Below are positions 9,293 through 18,254 of a stretch of DNA of 64,000 nt, one piece after another. Every line of letters begins with the position of its first letter. Position 1 is the first letter of the stretch. This DNA is from Cercis canadensis (lineage: Eukaryota > Streptophyta > Magnoliopsida > Fabales > Fabaceae). The notes below the pieces were generated by a model, which worked only from the letters and a program-made list of their open reading frames with translations, did not search any database and was not told the DNA's origin. Where the stretch lies: positions 2,473,397 through 2,537,396 of the forward strand of contig QAOA01001066.1 of NCBI GenBank assembly GCA_003255065.1, read 5' to 3'. A program made the translations under genes and the position numbers.

Positions 9293-9918
9293 CTTAATGA
9301 TTATGAAAGTCTTAATGAGTAATGAGTAAGTCAAAACATGTAAAACATGTAAAGAAAGTGTGTGCAAAAATGAATTAAAAAGTGAAGAAGGAGTAGAAGA
9401 TTCGGAGTGAATAGTAACTTATGAACAGTGACGTGAATAGTAAACGTGAACAGTAATTATGAACATGAACAGTAATGAACAGTAATGAACAGTAACTTCG
9501 AAAATTAAAAAGGATGCTAATCCGGCGGTAGTCCGCACTGGAAAGCAGTAGGAAGGGGAAATGCTTATGAAAGGGAGCTAATCCGGCGGTAGTCCGCACT
9601 GGAAAGCATAGGAGAAGGATAATGAATGCTTAATGAAAAGTAATGAAATAAAACTTAATATTGAACAAAATAACACTTACAACTTTGAAACTTCTTGAAA
9701 TACACTTTGAAAAAGTTACAAACTTTGAGGAGAGCACAAGGGCTTTGATGAAGGGCTTTGAAGTAAGCTAATGACTTAATGAAACTTTGATGAAAGGAGA
9801 AGGTTGAAAGGTTAGCTAGACTTGGCTAAGCTAAAGGATTATTTCTACAAAGTATTTACACTCCTTGGGAGAATATCTTACATTCTATTTACATTCCCTT
9901 CTCTTGTGATGAAGGTGG
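9293..9918 (-). other. Viral leader of copy D-type promoter
   Basis: No gene is visible. In sense (- strand) direction the region follows the TATA box and leads to the PBS. It contains two direct 32-base repeats at 9,516-9,547 and 9,577-9,608, each with a GCGG/CCGC hairpin, and an array of TACTGTTCA-type units at about 9,408-9,500. It is essentially identical to 21,567-22,192. Confidence 0.65.
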
Positions 9919-9927
9919 CTATTTATA
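9919..9927 (-). promoter_or_regulatory. TATA box of viral pregenomic RNA promoter
   Basis: TATAAATAG on the - strand, preceded by CTCAAGAGTC. It lies upstream of the leader and PBS and downstream of the last ORF of the neighbouring unit, the position expected of a caulimovirid pregenomic RNA promoter. Identical boxes occur in the other two promoter copies. Confidence 0.7.
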
Positions 9928-10182
9928 GACTCTTGAGGGAAGGATGGATTCCAAATGGTTTGAAGTCCATTCTTGTCTTGTTGTATGAGGTGTGATGAAG
10001 CTTTTCATGATGTCTTCTTGTAATGACACTTGTTGAGTGGGGAAGCATTCTTTTCTTCTCTTATTGACACATGTCTGGACACTTGGCATGATGAGGAGTC
10101 TTCATAAAACTTTGTTGACTTGTTGAATATGATGATAAGTTTGCATGTGAACTCTGCAGCCTTTTAGTAACACTGCACATGG
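9928..10182 (-). other. Viral intergenic region upstream of TATA box
   Basis: About 255 bases lie between the end of the long polyprotein frame and the TATA box, with no gene. The region includes GTGCAGTG-rich sequence near the stop and the segment CCAAGTGTCCAGACATGTG upstream of the TATA. It probably holds upstream promoter elements and RNA 3'-end signals, although no clear AATAAA was identified. Confidence 0.5.
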
Positions 10183-13100
10183 CTACAGCTGTGTGGAATC
10201 ACTGCACATGGACGGCAGTCTTTGGGTGACTGTGTCACGATTCCATTCTACTGTAATGATATCTTGGTATTCTGCATCAAAAGCAGTGTTCCAGTAATCA
10301 AATCTGTCATCTGCCTCTGCATCTTGATAGAAAAGATGAAATGCCTCTAAATCTTCGGCATGATTCTTTTGAAAATAATGATCGACTAACTGTTGAAAAT
10401 CAGTCCGAATTTTGAAAGGAACTTCGGGAATGGTTAAATCTGAATATATTTTTTGATTAAAATCCTCTGCAACAAGGGTTTGATATTTAATAGAAAGCTC
10501 TTTTGCAATAGTAAAAGCTCTCCAATGTCTAATTTGCTTTCTTAAGGAAAGATTATGACAGGGCCAAGGATACTCAGAGGAGAGAAGGTAAGGTTTGACT
10601 ACATGTTTTTTGAGAAGGATTTTGTGTTGAGCAGGATAACAAATTCCTCTGATCCATTCTGGGGCTTTACTTTGAATGAGTAACTCTACATATCTTTTTG
10701 GAGGAAACTTGTCAAAGGCATGTATGATACAGTGAGACAGCTTTCGTCCAAATCCTTTTGATTGATCAGGGTTAGTAATGAGGATATTGGCAAGATAACC
10801 ATAATCTAAAAGCTTTTGAGGAGTTAACACTATTGGTTCTTTGTTGAAATAGATTGTGACAGGCAGATATTGGGAGAGATCTAATGAGGCTCTACATATG
10901 CTATAGGTAAGGTGACATTTACAATCAGGCATGGAAAGGGGAATTTCTGTACACAAAGGGTCTGTTTTGAAACATTTAATGGCTTTGAGACCATGATAAC
11001 ATTCCCATGTCCAAGTCATACCTGGAATGAGTTTGTAATTGCAAGCGAATTCAATTAAAGCCTTTTGAATAAACTCTTGCCTGTTGAGCTCAGTTTCTTG
11101 AAGAGTTTGATGAACATATTCTCTACAATCAGCATCTGGTAACTGATTGAGAAAACTGTGGGAGAAGAAGAAAGCTCTTGATTTCTTTGTTTCTCTTTCT
11201 ACTTTTGCTTTAACCAGTGGGGTTAAAGTTAGAATCTTTTCTTTTCCTTTAGCCAGTGGGGCTAAAGTTCTGTCGCTCTCTCTCATCTTACCTTTACCCT
11301 TATCTTTAGCCAGTGGGGCTAAGATAGCACTCTTATCTGTGTCCCATTTTGCTTTAGCCAGTGGGGCTAAAGTTATATCCTCTAAAGCATCAAGTTCTTT
11401 GAATCTACTTTCATCCAGTGGGGATGATGATGATATTCCACTGTGAGCCAGTTGGGCTGACAGGGCTTCAACTTGTCTTTTGAGAAGTTCATTCTCTTTA
11501 ATCAGCTCAAGATTATTAGCAGTAATATCAGTAAGAAAATATTCATTTGTTCCACAAGTAAGACAAGTTTTGTGATGAAATTTGTGATGAGAAAAACGAA
11601 AATAGTCTGCTACTACTTGCAAGACTAATGACTTATTATTGAAGTCACTAATATTCCAAATAGCATCTAATATTACTGTTTCACTATCTTCTAATCCCTC
11701 TAAATTACCTCTGTAATGAAGATTAGACTCTTTAGGCCAGACAGGTAAAGCTTTGTCAACAAAATACATCAATCCATGGGGATCCATCTGCAAAACTAAT
11801 CTGATTAGTATAAACAGTAATATCTTATATGATGAAGGAACAAATATATTATGGAATAAAGTGTTAGGTATTTGAAACCTAATCTTTTGAAAAACATTAT
11901 TGAAAGGTATGTAATGAACTTCTTGATTTTTGAATATCATGTTGATAACAGATATTGAACTATTTTGAATTTCATCAACATCTTTGTCTCTCATAGGGGT
12001 AAGAAATTCAAATATGATTTCTTTGCCTTTTTGAAGAGTATGCACTCCCTGAGATGTTACATGAAAAGGATAAATTTGAGTTAGGAAAGGAGTTCCTAAG
12101 ATTACAGGTGTTGAAATATTTTTGACCAGAATAAAAGTATTTTTGAAACAAATACCTTTATTGCAAATTTGAGCCTTGGTTAATTTGAAATCTATATGAA
12201 GCTTTGAACCATTAGCACTAGTTAAAGACTCTAGAGTCTTTTCATAGTACTTAGTAGGAATTAAACCTTCTTGAATGCAATTCATGTCTGCACCTGAGTC
12301 TATCAGGGCAATGAAACTCTTATGATATTCTTCATTAATGATTAATGATATTTTGCAATACCATTTTTGAATTTGAATCCTATTGATGATATTAAGATAA
12401 GTTTCATGAGAATCTGAAGATTGATCAATATCTTCATCTTCATCTTCATTCTTTTGACTAGACTCTTGACTATTGAGATGACTCTTTAATGACAAATTAA
12501 GCAAATCTAATTCTATTCGGCTCTGATCTTGCTTTAGTTGCTTAATTTCTTCTTTGACTTCTTTGATTTCATTTTGAAGATCTTTGACAGTAACAACCTG
12601 TTGTTTTGAATTCATTTTTGACAAAATAGCACTAAGGCTAATTGGTTTGATATCAGGAAAGCTAGGCTTCTCTTTATCTATGATGTCTTTTAATTTCAAA
12701 AGATATTGCCTTTTGATTTCATCATCTTCTATCTTTTCTATGACATCTATGAGGAAACTAGCTTCTGATGAAATAACATTTATTGACTTTGATTTGCAAG
12801 TTCCATTGCAATCTGGATCCTTGCAATTTTGAATACAGGGTTCATCTTTTTCAGTTTCAGAAGATTCTGAAGCAGATGATTCTTCTTGAATTTGAAAAAT
12901 ATTTTCTATTTGATTTTCAGAATTCCTATCTGATGATTCCTTTTCAGATTCATTCTCTGAGTCTGAAATATTGTTAATGAACAATTTACTTAATTCTTTC
13001 TTTAATGAATCACTAATGTTTAATGAATTGATCTTAGATCTCATCGGACAATTACTCTTGTAATGTCCTACTTGACCACATCTATAACAGACAGGATTTT

Positions 13101-14115
13101 TGAATGACTTTCTAGACTTTGAACTCTTCTTTGATGATTCTTTGAAAGGTTTTGGTTCATTTCTATCATGATTTGTTCTTCTTTTATTGAACTTTCTATG
13201 ACCAAAATCTTTCCTAAAAGACTTATTCTTTTTCTTATCTCTTGATGAAGGAGGAACTAAATTTGTATCAAATCCCATTTGATTACAAATATTTCCTAGT
13301 TCATTCTTCCTTTTATGACTATCTTTTTGAATTTTGTTTTTGAACTTAATATCATTACACTCAACCATGATCTCTTGATTGACAGCACTAACTAACTGAC
13401 CATAAGATGAAGATTCATAGACTTGAGTTAATGATAAACCTTGTTGAGTTCCATGGTTTCTCAACCTTTCTTTGACTTTTTCTGCAAATAGCTTAGGAAG
13501 ACCACAGATAAACTTTTCTTTCCAATAAGCTAAATTGCAATCACTTCTTAAGAACACTTTTGAGAAAAAGACATCTTTATACCATCTTAAGTCTGAGAGT
13601 TCTCTACACCTTAAGTTGGTTAAGATTTCTAATGACTTGTCCTGAAAGCTTTGAGGTTCACCTATGAAATGTTTAATGATGGCATAGATCAACAGTTCTA
13701 TGCATGTTGAACTATCAGTTTCAGGATCTATTGAAGTTTCTATTTCTAATCTTTGATCTTCAGTGAGATAATTATCCCACCAACCTTTGAGTTGACCAGT
13801 GAAACCACTAACAACAATTTTAAGGATATTCCTTAAATCTGCTGAAGGAATTTTGATTCTAAAAGCATTAACTGCCATGAGGATTTCATTGGTATGATTT
13901 AATATCTCATGTTCACTCATACCATCAATATTCCACTCATAGATACTAGTTCCATCGTAACTACTATGGACATATTGACTTCTTTCCTCAAATTGAATAT
14001 CTGGAAGAGTAGGTCTAGGATAGTAATTCCTAGTTTGATAAGTTCTTCGACCTAATCTCAGATTCTGTTTTAAAACTTTATTGACAGCTAATTCTTCTTC
14101 TTCTTGATTGATCAT
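10183..14115 (-). CDS. Viral copy D: coat-protease-unknown polyprotein without reverse transcriptase
   Basis: This is the longest open frame in the window (1,310 codons), although nonsense and frame breaks upstream separate it from the movement part. Order: basic LGRRTYQTRNYY patch; coat-like domain from WNIDGMSEHEIL (residue ~60) to ~300; CCHC knuckle CYRCGQVGHYKSNC (~338-351); acidic tail; retropepsin-like motif ALIDSGADMN (~605) with the VILGTPFL partner motif; then, with no RT or RNase H, a hydrophobic stretch and a segment beginning MDPHGLMYFVDK (~775). A coiled coil (ELLKRQVEALSAQL) follows, then four L(A/T)PL(A/V)K repeats and a C-terminal region of about 330 residues that I do not recognise. 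The C-terminal part could be a separate ORF fused by loss of RT. It is a degraded integrated copy. Confidence 0.75.
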   Translation of the reverse strand: MINQEEEELAVNKVLKQNLRLGRRTYQTRNYYPRPTLPDIQFEERSQYVHSSYDGTSIYEWNIDGMSEHEILNHTNEILMAVNAFRIKIPSADLRNILKIVVSGFTGQLKGWWDNYLTEDQRLEIETSIDPETDSSTCIELLIYAIIKHFIGEPQSFQDKSLEILTNLRCRELSDLRWYKDVFFSKVFLRSDCNLAYWKEKFICGLPKLFAEKVKERLRNHGTQQGLSLTQVYESSSYGQLVSAVNQEIMVECNDIKFKNKIQKDSHKRKNELGNICNQMGFDTNLVPPSSRDKKKNKSFRKDFGHRKFNKRRTNHDRNEPKPFKESSKKSSKSRKSFKNPVCYRCGQVGHYKSNCPMRSKINSLNISDSLKKELSKLFINNISDSENESEKESSDRNSENQIENIFQIQEESSASESSETEKDEPCIQNCKDPDCNGTCKSKSINVISSEASFLIDVIEKIEDDEIKRQYLLKLKDIIDKEKPSFPDIKPISLSAILSKMNSKQQVVTVKDLQNEIKEVKEEIKQLKQDQSRIELDLLNLSLKSHLNSQESSQKNEDEDEDIDQSSDSHETYLNIINRIQIQKWYCKISLIINEEYHKSFIALIDSGADMNCIQEGLIPTKYYEKTLESLTSANGSKLHIDFKLTKAQICNKGICFKNTFILVKNISTPVILGTPFLTQIYPFHVTSQGVHTLQKGKEIIFEFLTPMRDKDVDEIQNSSISVINMIFKNQEVHYIPFNNVFQKIRFQIPNTLFHNIFVPSSYKILLFILIRLVLQMDPHGLMYFVDKALPVWPKESNLHYRGNLEGLEDSETVILDAIWNISDFNNKSLVLQVVADYFRFSHHKFHHKTCLTCGTNEYFLTDITANNLELIKENELLKRQVEALSAQLAHSGISSSSPLDESRFKELDALEDITLAPLAKAKWDTDKSAILAPLAKDKGKGKMRESDRTLAPLAKGKEKILTLTPLVKAKVERETKKSRAFFFSHSFLNQLPDADCREYVHQTLQETELNRQEFIQKALIEFACNYKLIPGMTWTWECYHGLKAIKCFKTDPLCTEIPLSMPDCKCHLTYSICRASLDLSQYLPVTIYFNKEPIVLTPQKLLDYGYLANILITNPDQSKGFGRKLSHCIIHAFDKFPPKRYVELLIQSKAPEWIRGICYPAQHKILLKKHVVKPYLLSSEYPWPCHNLSLRKQIRHWRAFTIAKELSIKYQTLVAEDFNQKIYSDLTIPEVPFKIRTDFQQLVDHYFQKNHAEDLEAFHLFYQDAEADDRFDYWNTAFDAEYQDIITVEWNRDTVTQRLPSMCSDSTQL
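11208..11458 (-). repeat. Array of six stem-loop repeats within the polyprotein frame
   Basis: Inverted repeats with a 5-base loop (AGTGG on the + strand) occur at 11,208-11,228, 11,247-11,267, 11,306-11,322, 11,352-11,372 and 11,411-11,427. A weaker one with loop AGTTG is at 11,446-11,458. The arms differ (AACC/GGTT, AGCC/GGCT, ATCC/GGAT) but stay complementary. Each encodes a pentapeptide such as APLAK, TPLVK or SPLDE. Copy F has the same array at 23,486-23,705. Confidence 0.75.
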
Positions 14116-14124
14116 ATTGATTGA

Positions 14125-14385
14125 CTATTTCTTTTCTAATTTATTGAGTTTATCGACTATTAGGTTTAAAGCATCTTCATTACCAAACCTAATATCTTTC
14201 ATTTTTGAAAAGTTTGGCATCCTATAAATAGGTTGCTGAATTTCTGATTTATTGAAAGATATTGAAGGAGACTTTGATGAAGAAGGACCTAATGAAAGAG
14301 GACCTAAAGGACGACTTAATGGAGGAAGATCTAATGAATTATTTGATGAAGGAAGAGAAGAGAGTGTATTCTCTACTCTAGTCAT
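14125..14385 (-). pseudogene. Viral copy D: Ser/Pro linker before coat domain
   Basis: The 86-codon segment (MTRVENTLSSLPSSN through LNKLEKK) is separated from the large downstream frame by a single TAG where the other copies have CAG, and from upstream sequence by a TAA at about 14,434. It is low complexity with a short possible coiled coil at the end. Confidence 0.65.
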
Positions 14386-14433
14386 TTGTTCTGAAACAGT
14401 TTTGAGTATTTGATTTGTGTAATTATTCTGATA

Positions 14434-14916
14434 TTAAATATTCTTGACATCTTTTAATGAAAGATTGTCCTTATCAGGACCATGACTCAGTTTGAAAGGT
14501 GAAGCAATTACTTCTTCTTGATGAACATTTTTGACAACATTTTTGACAATGATTTCTTCTAAAGGAGGATGAACTGAAGTGATAGTTGTATTGGATGAGG
14601 TTTTCCAATTTTGAGCTATCCTGGTATTCATATTGATTTCCTTAGGTGTTCTAAAAGGATAAGGAATGTAATTTTTCCTAGCATAGACTTCGAACCATTC
14701 GAAGAAAGGAATGTTGATCTTAGCACGTTCTAACTTATCATAATAGAACATTTTGTAATATTTTAGAATCTCTTTACTGAATGTATTGAAATACCAGTGT
14801 CTCTTCTCTTTATTGTAATCTCTCATGAATTCCTCCTTAAGATATTCTTTATCTATCTTGAATTCTTTTGATATGACATTGAGTTGGCTTTGAAAATCAG
14901 ACGTTGTAGGAGACAT
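14434..14916 (-). pseudogene. Viral copy D: inter-domain block
   Basis: The segment contains the IDKEYLKEEF and FFEWFEVYARKNYI motifs. A VKNVVKNVH duplication is private to this copy. It ends at a nonsense codon and overlaps the upstream frame, with a frame shift caused by one extra A near 14,947. Confidence 0.65.
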
Positions 14917-15307
14917 ATGAGGAGACTCTTGATCTTGAGTTTCCTGAATAGACTCGCTTTGGGATGACAGGTCTAAAATTGATTCCTGATGAAGTTATTG
15001 AAGAGAAATCTATTGATCTTCTTGCAGAACTATAATGAGTTGATGGTTCATACCTAGAAGAATATGACCTTCCAAATTTGAGAGTAACATTCCCTGAGGG
15101 AGATGTTAAAATTTGATTTAATTCTGGATATTCTGGGGATCTAGGAGGGACTGCATCCTCTATTTCCCATTCATCCACATATGAAATCTCATCATGTCTT
15201 AACCTTTTAGGGGTTATTGACTGAGAATTTTGAGTATTGACTTCTAACAACAAAGATTCATCTTTAGGAGATTGTTTGATGCAACCTATGTTGATCTTGG
15301 TTTTCAT
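14897..15307 (-). pseudogene. Viral copy D: end of movement domain and acidic linker
   Basis: The frame covers the end of the movement region (MKTKINIGCIKQSP) and the linker with RLRHDEISYVDEWEIEDAVPP. It is out of frame with the segments on both sides: a 20-base tandem duplication near 15,300-15,335 breaks the upstream join, and a one-base insertion breaks the downstream one. Confidence 0.6.
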
Positions 15308-15617
15308 GACTTATGATTTTGGTTTTCATGACTTTGTAACAGATTCGGAATATAACAGTTATGTGTTCTATTCCTGGAAGAAACTTTTCCTCCTTTGATT
15401 TGAGTTTGAGTTCTAAAAACTTTGAAGTGTTAGGATGTCCTAAACCCATAGTGTAGTTTGGAAAACAATCTACATATGTTGGACCATTATGAAGATTTGA
15501 TTGAATGACTCCTAAAACGGATTCTTTGAAATCTATGATTCTTTTGTCTCTGAGATACACTAGTATTGGAGTATCTATCCCTATTCTGTGAAGAGGTTTG
15601 ACAGCTACTTGAACCAA
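15264..15617 (-). pseudogene. Viral copy D: movement protein core
   Basis: This holds the conserved movement core (VQVAVKPLHRIGID, SNLHNGPTYVDCFPNYTMG). By family knowledge, 30K movement proteins modify plasmodesmata for cell-to-cell spread. A stop separates it from the N-terminal part at 15,620-15,958. Confidence 0.65.
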
Positions 15618-15619
15618 TC

Positions 15620-15958
15620 CTAGATGGAGAGATATTTGAAACCTTGTTGACGATGTTTCTTAATCATCTTTTCTGAAAGAAGATGAATCGTATCTTTTGA
15701 TTTTTTGACTGTTATTGTTTTTTCCACTGTTTTGATGACATAATTTTGAAGTATCTCAAAGCTACCTTTTTGATAAACTTCTGATGAAGAAACTTTAGGA
15801 ATAGTCCAGTTTTGAAGGTTTTGCTCTATCTGAGAAATAACAACTTCCCTGCTATTACTTCCATCCTCTTGATTATCTGATGAATAGTCAAGTTCTTGAA
15901 TATTAGAACTAGAAGGTTCATGTCTACTAGACAACAATCTCTTAATCACCCTTGACAT
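15620..15958 (-). pseudogene. Viral copy D: movement polyprotein N-terminus
   Basis: ATG at 15,958 (MSRVIKRLLSSRHEPS) is the likely start. The frame is also open upstream to a GTG at 16,066 through the GTAAG-rich block. The product is Ser-rich and acidic, then has two TIPKVSS/KTITVKK-type segments. It ends before the movement core because of a stop absent from copy F. Confidence 0.6.
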
Positions 15959-16532
15959 TATAATCAATCTTAACTCTAACAACCAAGTGTTTTCCTTGAA
16001 CTTACCGGGAACACCCCGCTTACCAACGGTTTTACTGCCTCCCCTGGGACTTACGACCGGGAACACGGTTACCGGCTTACCAACGCTAAGTCAAGAAAAT
16101 ATAATGATTTAGAAAATTAGAGTCTTAATATCCTACAAAGTCTTGGACTTTAGAGATCTATGTCCAACTTAATGAACTTCTAAGAAATAACAACTTCCCT
16201 GCTATTACTTCCATCCTCTTGATTATCTGATGAATAGTCAAGTTCTTGAATATTAGAACTAGAAGGTTCATGTCTACTAGACAACAATCTCTTAATCACC
16301 CTTGACATTATAATCAATCTTAACTCTAACAACCAAGTGTTTTCCTTGAACTTACCGGGAACACCCCGCTTACCAACGGTTTTACTGCCTCCCCTGGGAC
16401 TTACGATCGGGAACACGGTTACCGGCTTACCAACGCTAAGTCAAGAAAATATAATGATTTAGAAAATTAGAGTCTTAATATCCTACAAAGTCTTGGACTT
16501 TAGAGATCTATGCCCAACTTAATGAACTTCTA
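15833..16532. repeat. 350-bp tandem duplication around the movement ORF start
   Basis: 15,833-16,182 and 16,183-16,532 are near-identical direct copies, each including the MSRVIKRLLSS start and the four-GTAAG block. The upstream copy yields an orphan 78-codon frame at 16,180-16,416. Other viral copies have this segment once. Confidence 0.85.
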
Positions 16533-16554
16533 AGACAAATATCTTGAACAAAAA

Positions 16555-16725
16555 CTAGACAGCAAGATAAACAAGTCTCTTGAAATAATATTGAGAAAAT
16601 TGTTGATAAGTTTGAATCTCTTCAGTTTCCAAAGGACGTTCCTTTTTGAGGTAATTAACTCTATTGCTATAAAGCCAATAAGAGAGTTTTAACTTTTCTA
16701 TTGAAGGACCATAATATCCTACCAT
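16555..16725 (-). CDS. Viral copy D: second short ORF (56 aa)
   Basis: An intact 56-codon frame starting at an ATG six bases after the stop of the first short ORF. The sequence is nearly identical to the copy C equivalent. Function unknown. Confidence 0.5.
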   Translation of the reverse strand: MVGYYGPSIEKLKLSYWLYSNRVNYLKKERPLETEEIQTYQQFSQYYFKRLVYLAV

Positions 16726-16730
16726 CTGAC

Positions 16731-16925
16731 TCAGACAGCTAGATATGCGATTCTTTTTGATCTTAAAGTGACTTGATACCTACAAACCCAAATGTAGTAA
16801 GGATCTGCTGTTTGAAGAAATTCTTTGTTGAGAAGTAGACTTCTGTAATACCTAATTAAAGCTTGATCTTCCATCAAACCATAACCATGATATCTACTGA
16901 CTCGGTATTGCTGCCACCTAGCCAT
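16731..16925 (-). CDS. Viral copy D: first short ORF (64 aa), intact
   Basis: The frame runs from MARWQQYRVSRYHGYG to RIAYLAV, with TCA rather than TAA at the variable codon, so the ORF is full length as in copy A. It follows the PBS-containing leader directly. Confidence 0.5.
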   Translation of the reverse strand: MARWQQYRVSRYHGYGLMEDQALIRYYRSLLLNKEFLQTADPYYIWVCRYQVTLRSKRIAYLAV

Positions 16926-17056
16926 GTAGAGTGTTCATGTGTATCTTTTGAAGAAAGTGATTTAATGACAATTAACACACTGACACGAGGAGCACTGACG
17001 CACCTAGAGGGACACAGACACACCCATTACCCCCCACCACAAAAAGAGGCAGCACA

Positions 17057-17069
17057 GGCTCTGATACCA
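17057..17069 (-). promoter_or_regulatory. tRNA-iMet primer binding site, viral copy D
   Basis: TGGTATCAGAGCC on the - strand, preceded by CGATCCTGCCCCGAA. The viral sequence ends about 35 bases upstream of the PBS (in sense direction) and gives way to a TA tract. Confidence 0.85.
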
Positions 17070-17103
17070 TTCGGGGCAGGATCGCTCTTAGATTTTGACT
17101 TAA

Positions 17104-17331
17104 TGTATATATATATATATAATCATAAAATTTTATTTAAAATTTAATTAATTTAAATCAAATAATAAACAGTAACAAAAACGAATGCTAACTTTGGTCA
17201 TAGGAAGTTACGAGGCACCATGTATTTTTTTAGTGTGTTCTACTTCTTTGTAACTAAAAGAAGGAAATTATTAGGGGATTTTTATTTTTTATTTTGTAAG
17301 GGTTAAAAACTATATATATATATATATATTT
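17104..17331. other. Non-viral spacer bounded by two (TA)n tracts
   Basis: Two TA tracts (about 17,105-17,121 and 17,311-17,329) bracket about 190 bases of AT-rich sequence with no similarity to the viral units. Copy D ends at the left tract and copy E begins, inside its coat region, at the right tract. It is probably original host DNA between two integration or rearrangement sites. Confidence 0.6.
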
Positions 17332-18254
17332 TAAATTGAGAATGGAATTCCATTAAACATCAAATACTTAGTTCTCATCGGACAATTACTCTTGTAATGT
17401 CCTACTTGACCAATTCTATAATAGACGGGATTTTTGAATGACTTTCTAGGCTTTGAACTCTTCTTTGAAGATTCTTTGAAAGGTTTTGATTCATTTCTAT
17501 CATGATTTGTTCTTCTTTTATTGAACTTCCTATGACTAAAGTCTTTTCTAAAAGACTTCTGATTTTTCTTATCTCTTGATGAAGGAGGAACTAAATTTGT
17601 ATCAAATCCCATTTGATTACAAATATTTCCTAGTTCATTCTTCCTTTTATGACTATCTTTTTGAATTTTGTTTTTGAATTTAATATCATTACACTCAACC
17701 ATGATTTCTTGATTGACAGCACTAACTAACTGACCATATGATGAAGATTCATAGACTTGAGTTAATGATAAACCTTGTTGAGTTCCATAGTTTCTCAACC
17801 TTTCTTTGACTTTTTCTGCAAATAGCTTAGGAAGACCACAGATAAACTTTTCTTTCCAATAAGCTAAATTGCAATCACTTCTTAAGAACACTTTTGAGAA
17901 AAAGACATCTTTATACCATCTTAAGTCTGAGAGTTCTCTACATCTTAAGTTGGTTAAGATTTCTAATGACTTATCCTGAAAGCTCTGAGGTTCACCTATG
18001 AAATGTTTAATGATGGCATAGATCAACAGTTCTATACATGTTGAACTATCAGTTTCAGGATCTATTGAAGTTTCTATTTCTAATCTTTGATCTTCAGTGA
18101 GATAATTATCCCACCAACCTTTGAGTTGACCAGTGAAACCACTAACAATGATTTTAAGGATATTCCTTAAATCTGCTGAAGGAATTTTGATCCTAAAAGC
18201 ATTTACTGCCATGAGGATTTCATTAGTATGATTTAATATCTCATGTTCGCTCAT
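17331..18254 (-). pseudogene. Viral copy E: coat-like domain truncated at the CCHC knuckle
   Basis: The open segment runs from MSEHEILNHTNEIL to the knuckle, where the first two cysteines are altered (YYRIGQVGHYKSNC keeps only the His and last Cys). It then ends within a few codons at the TA tract, so the protease and everything after it are absent. It is separated from the upstream part by a nonsense/frame change at about 18,250. Confidence 0.7.

Noticed and set aside
9015-9367. Open frames encoding Cys/Val and Thr/His/Gln repeats on both strands
   Set aside because: They are translations of PBS modules and a TG microsatellite, not genes.
9375-9599. 74-codon frame repeated identically at 21,649-21,873
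   Set aside because: It lies wholly in the viral leader over the hairpin repeats and TACTGTTCA array. Identity comes from the recent duplication of noncoding DNA, and the same frame is not kept in copies F or G.
11147-11446. 99-codon + strand frame with LASGAK repeats
   Set aside because: It is the antisense of the stem-loop array in the polyprotein; the inverted arms make both strands look repetitive.
12584-12977. Two + strand frames repeated at 193-586
   Set aside because: They are antisense to the acidic tail after the CCHC knuckle; conservation follows from the real - strand gene.
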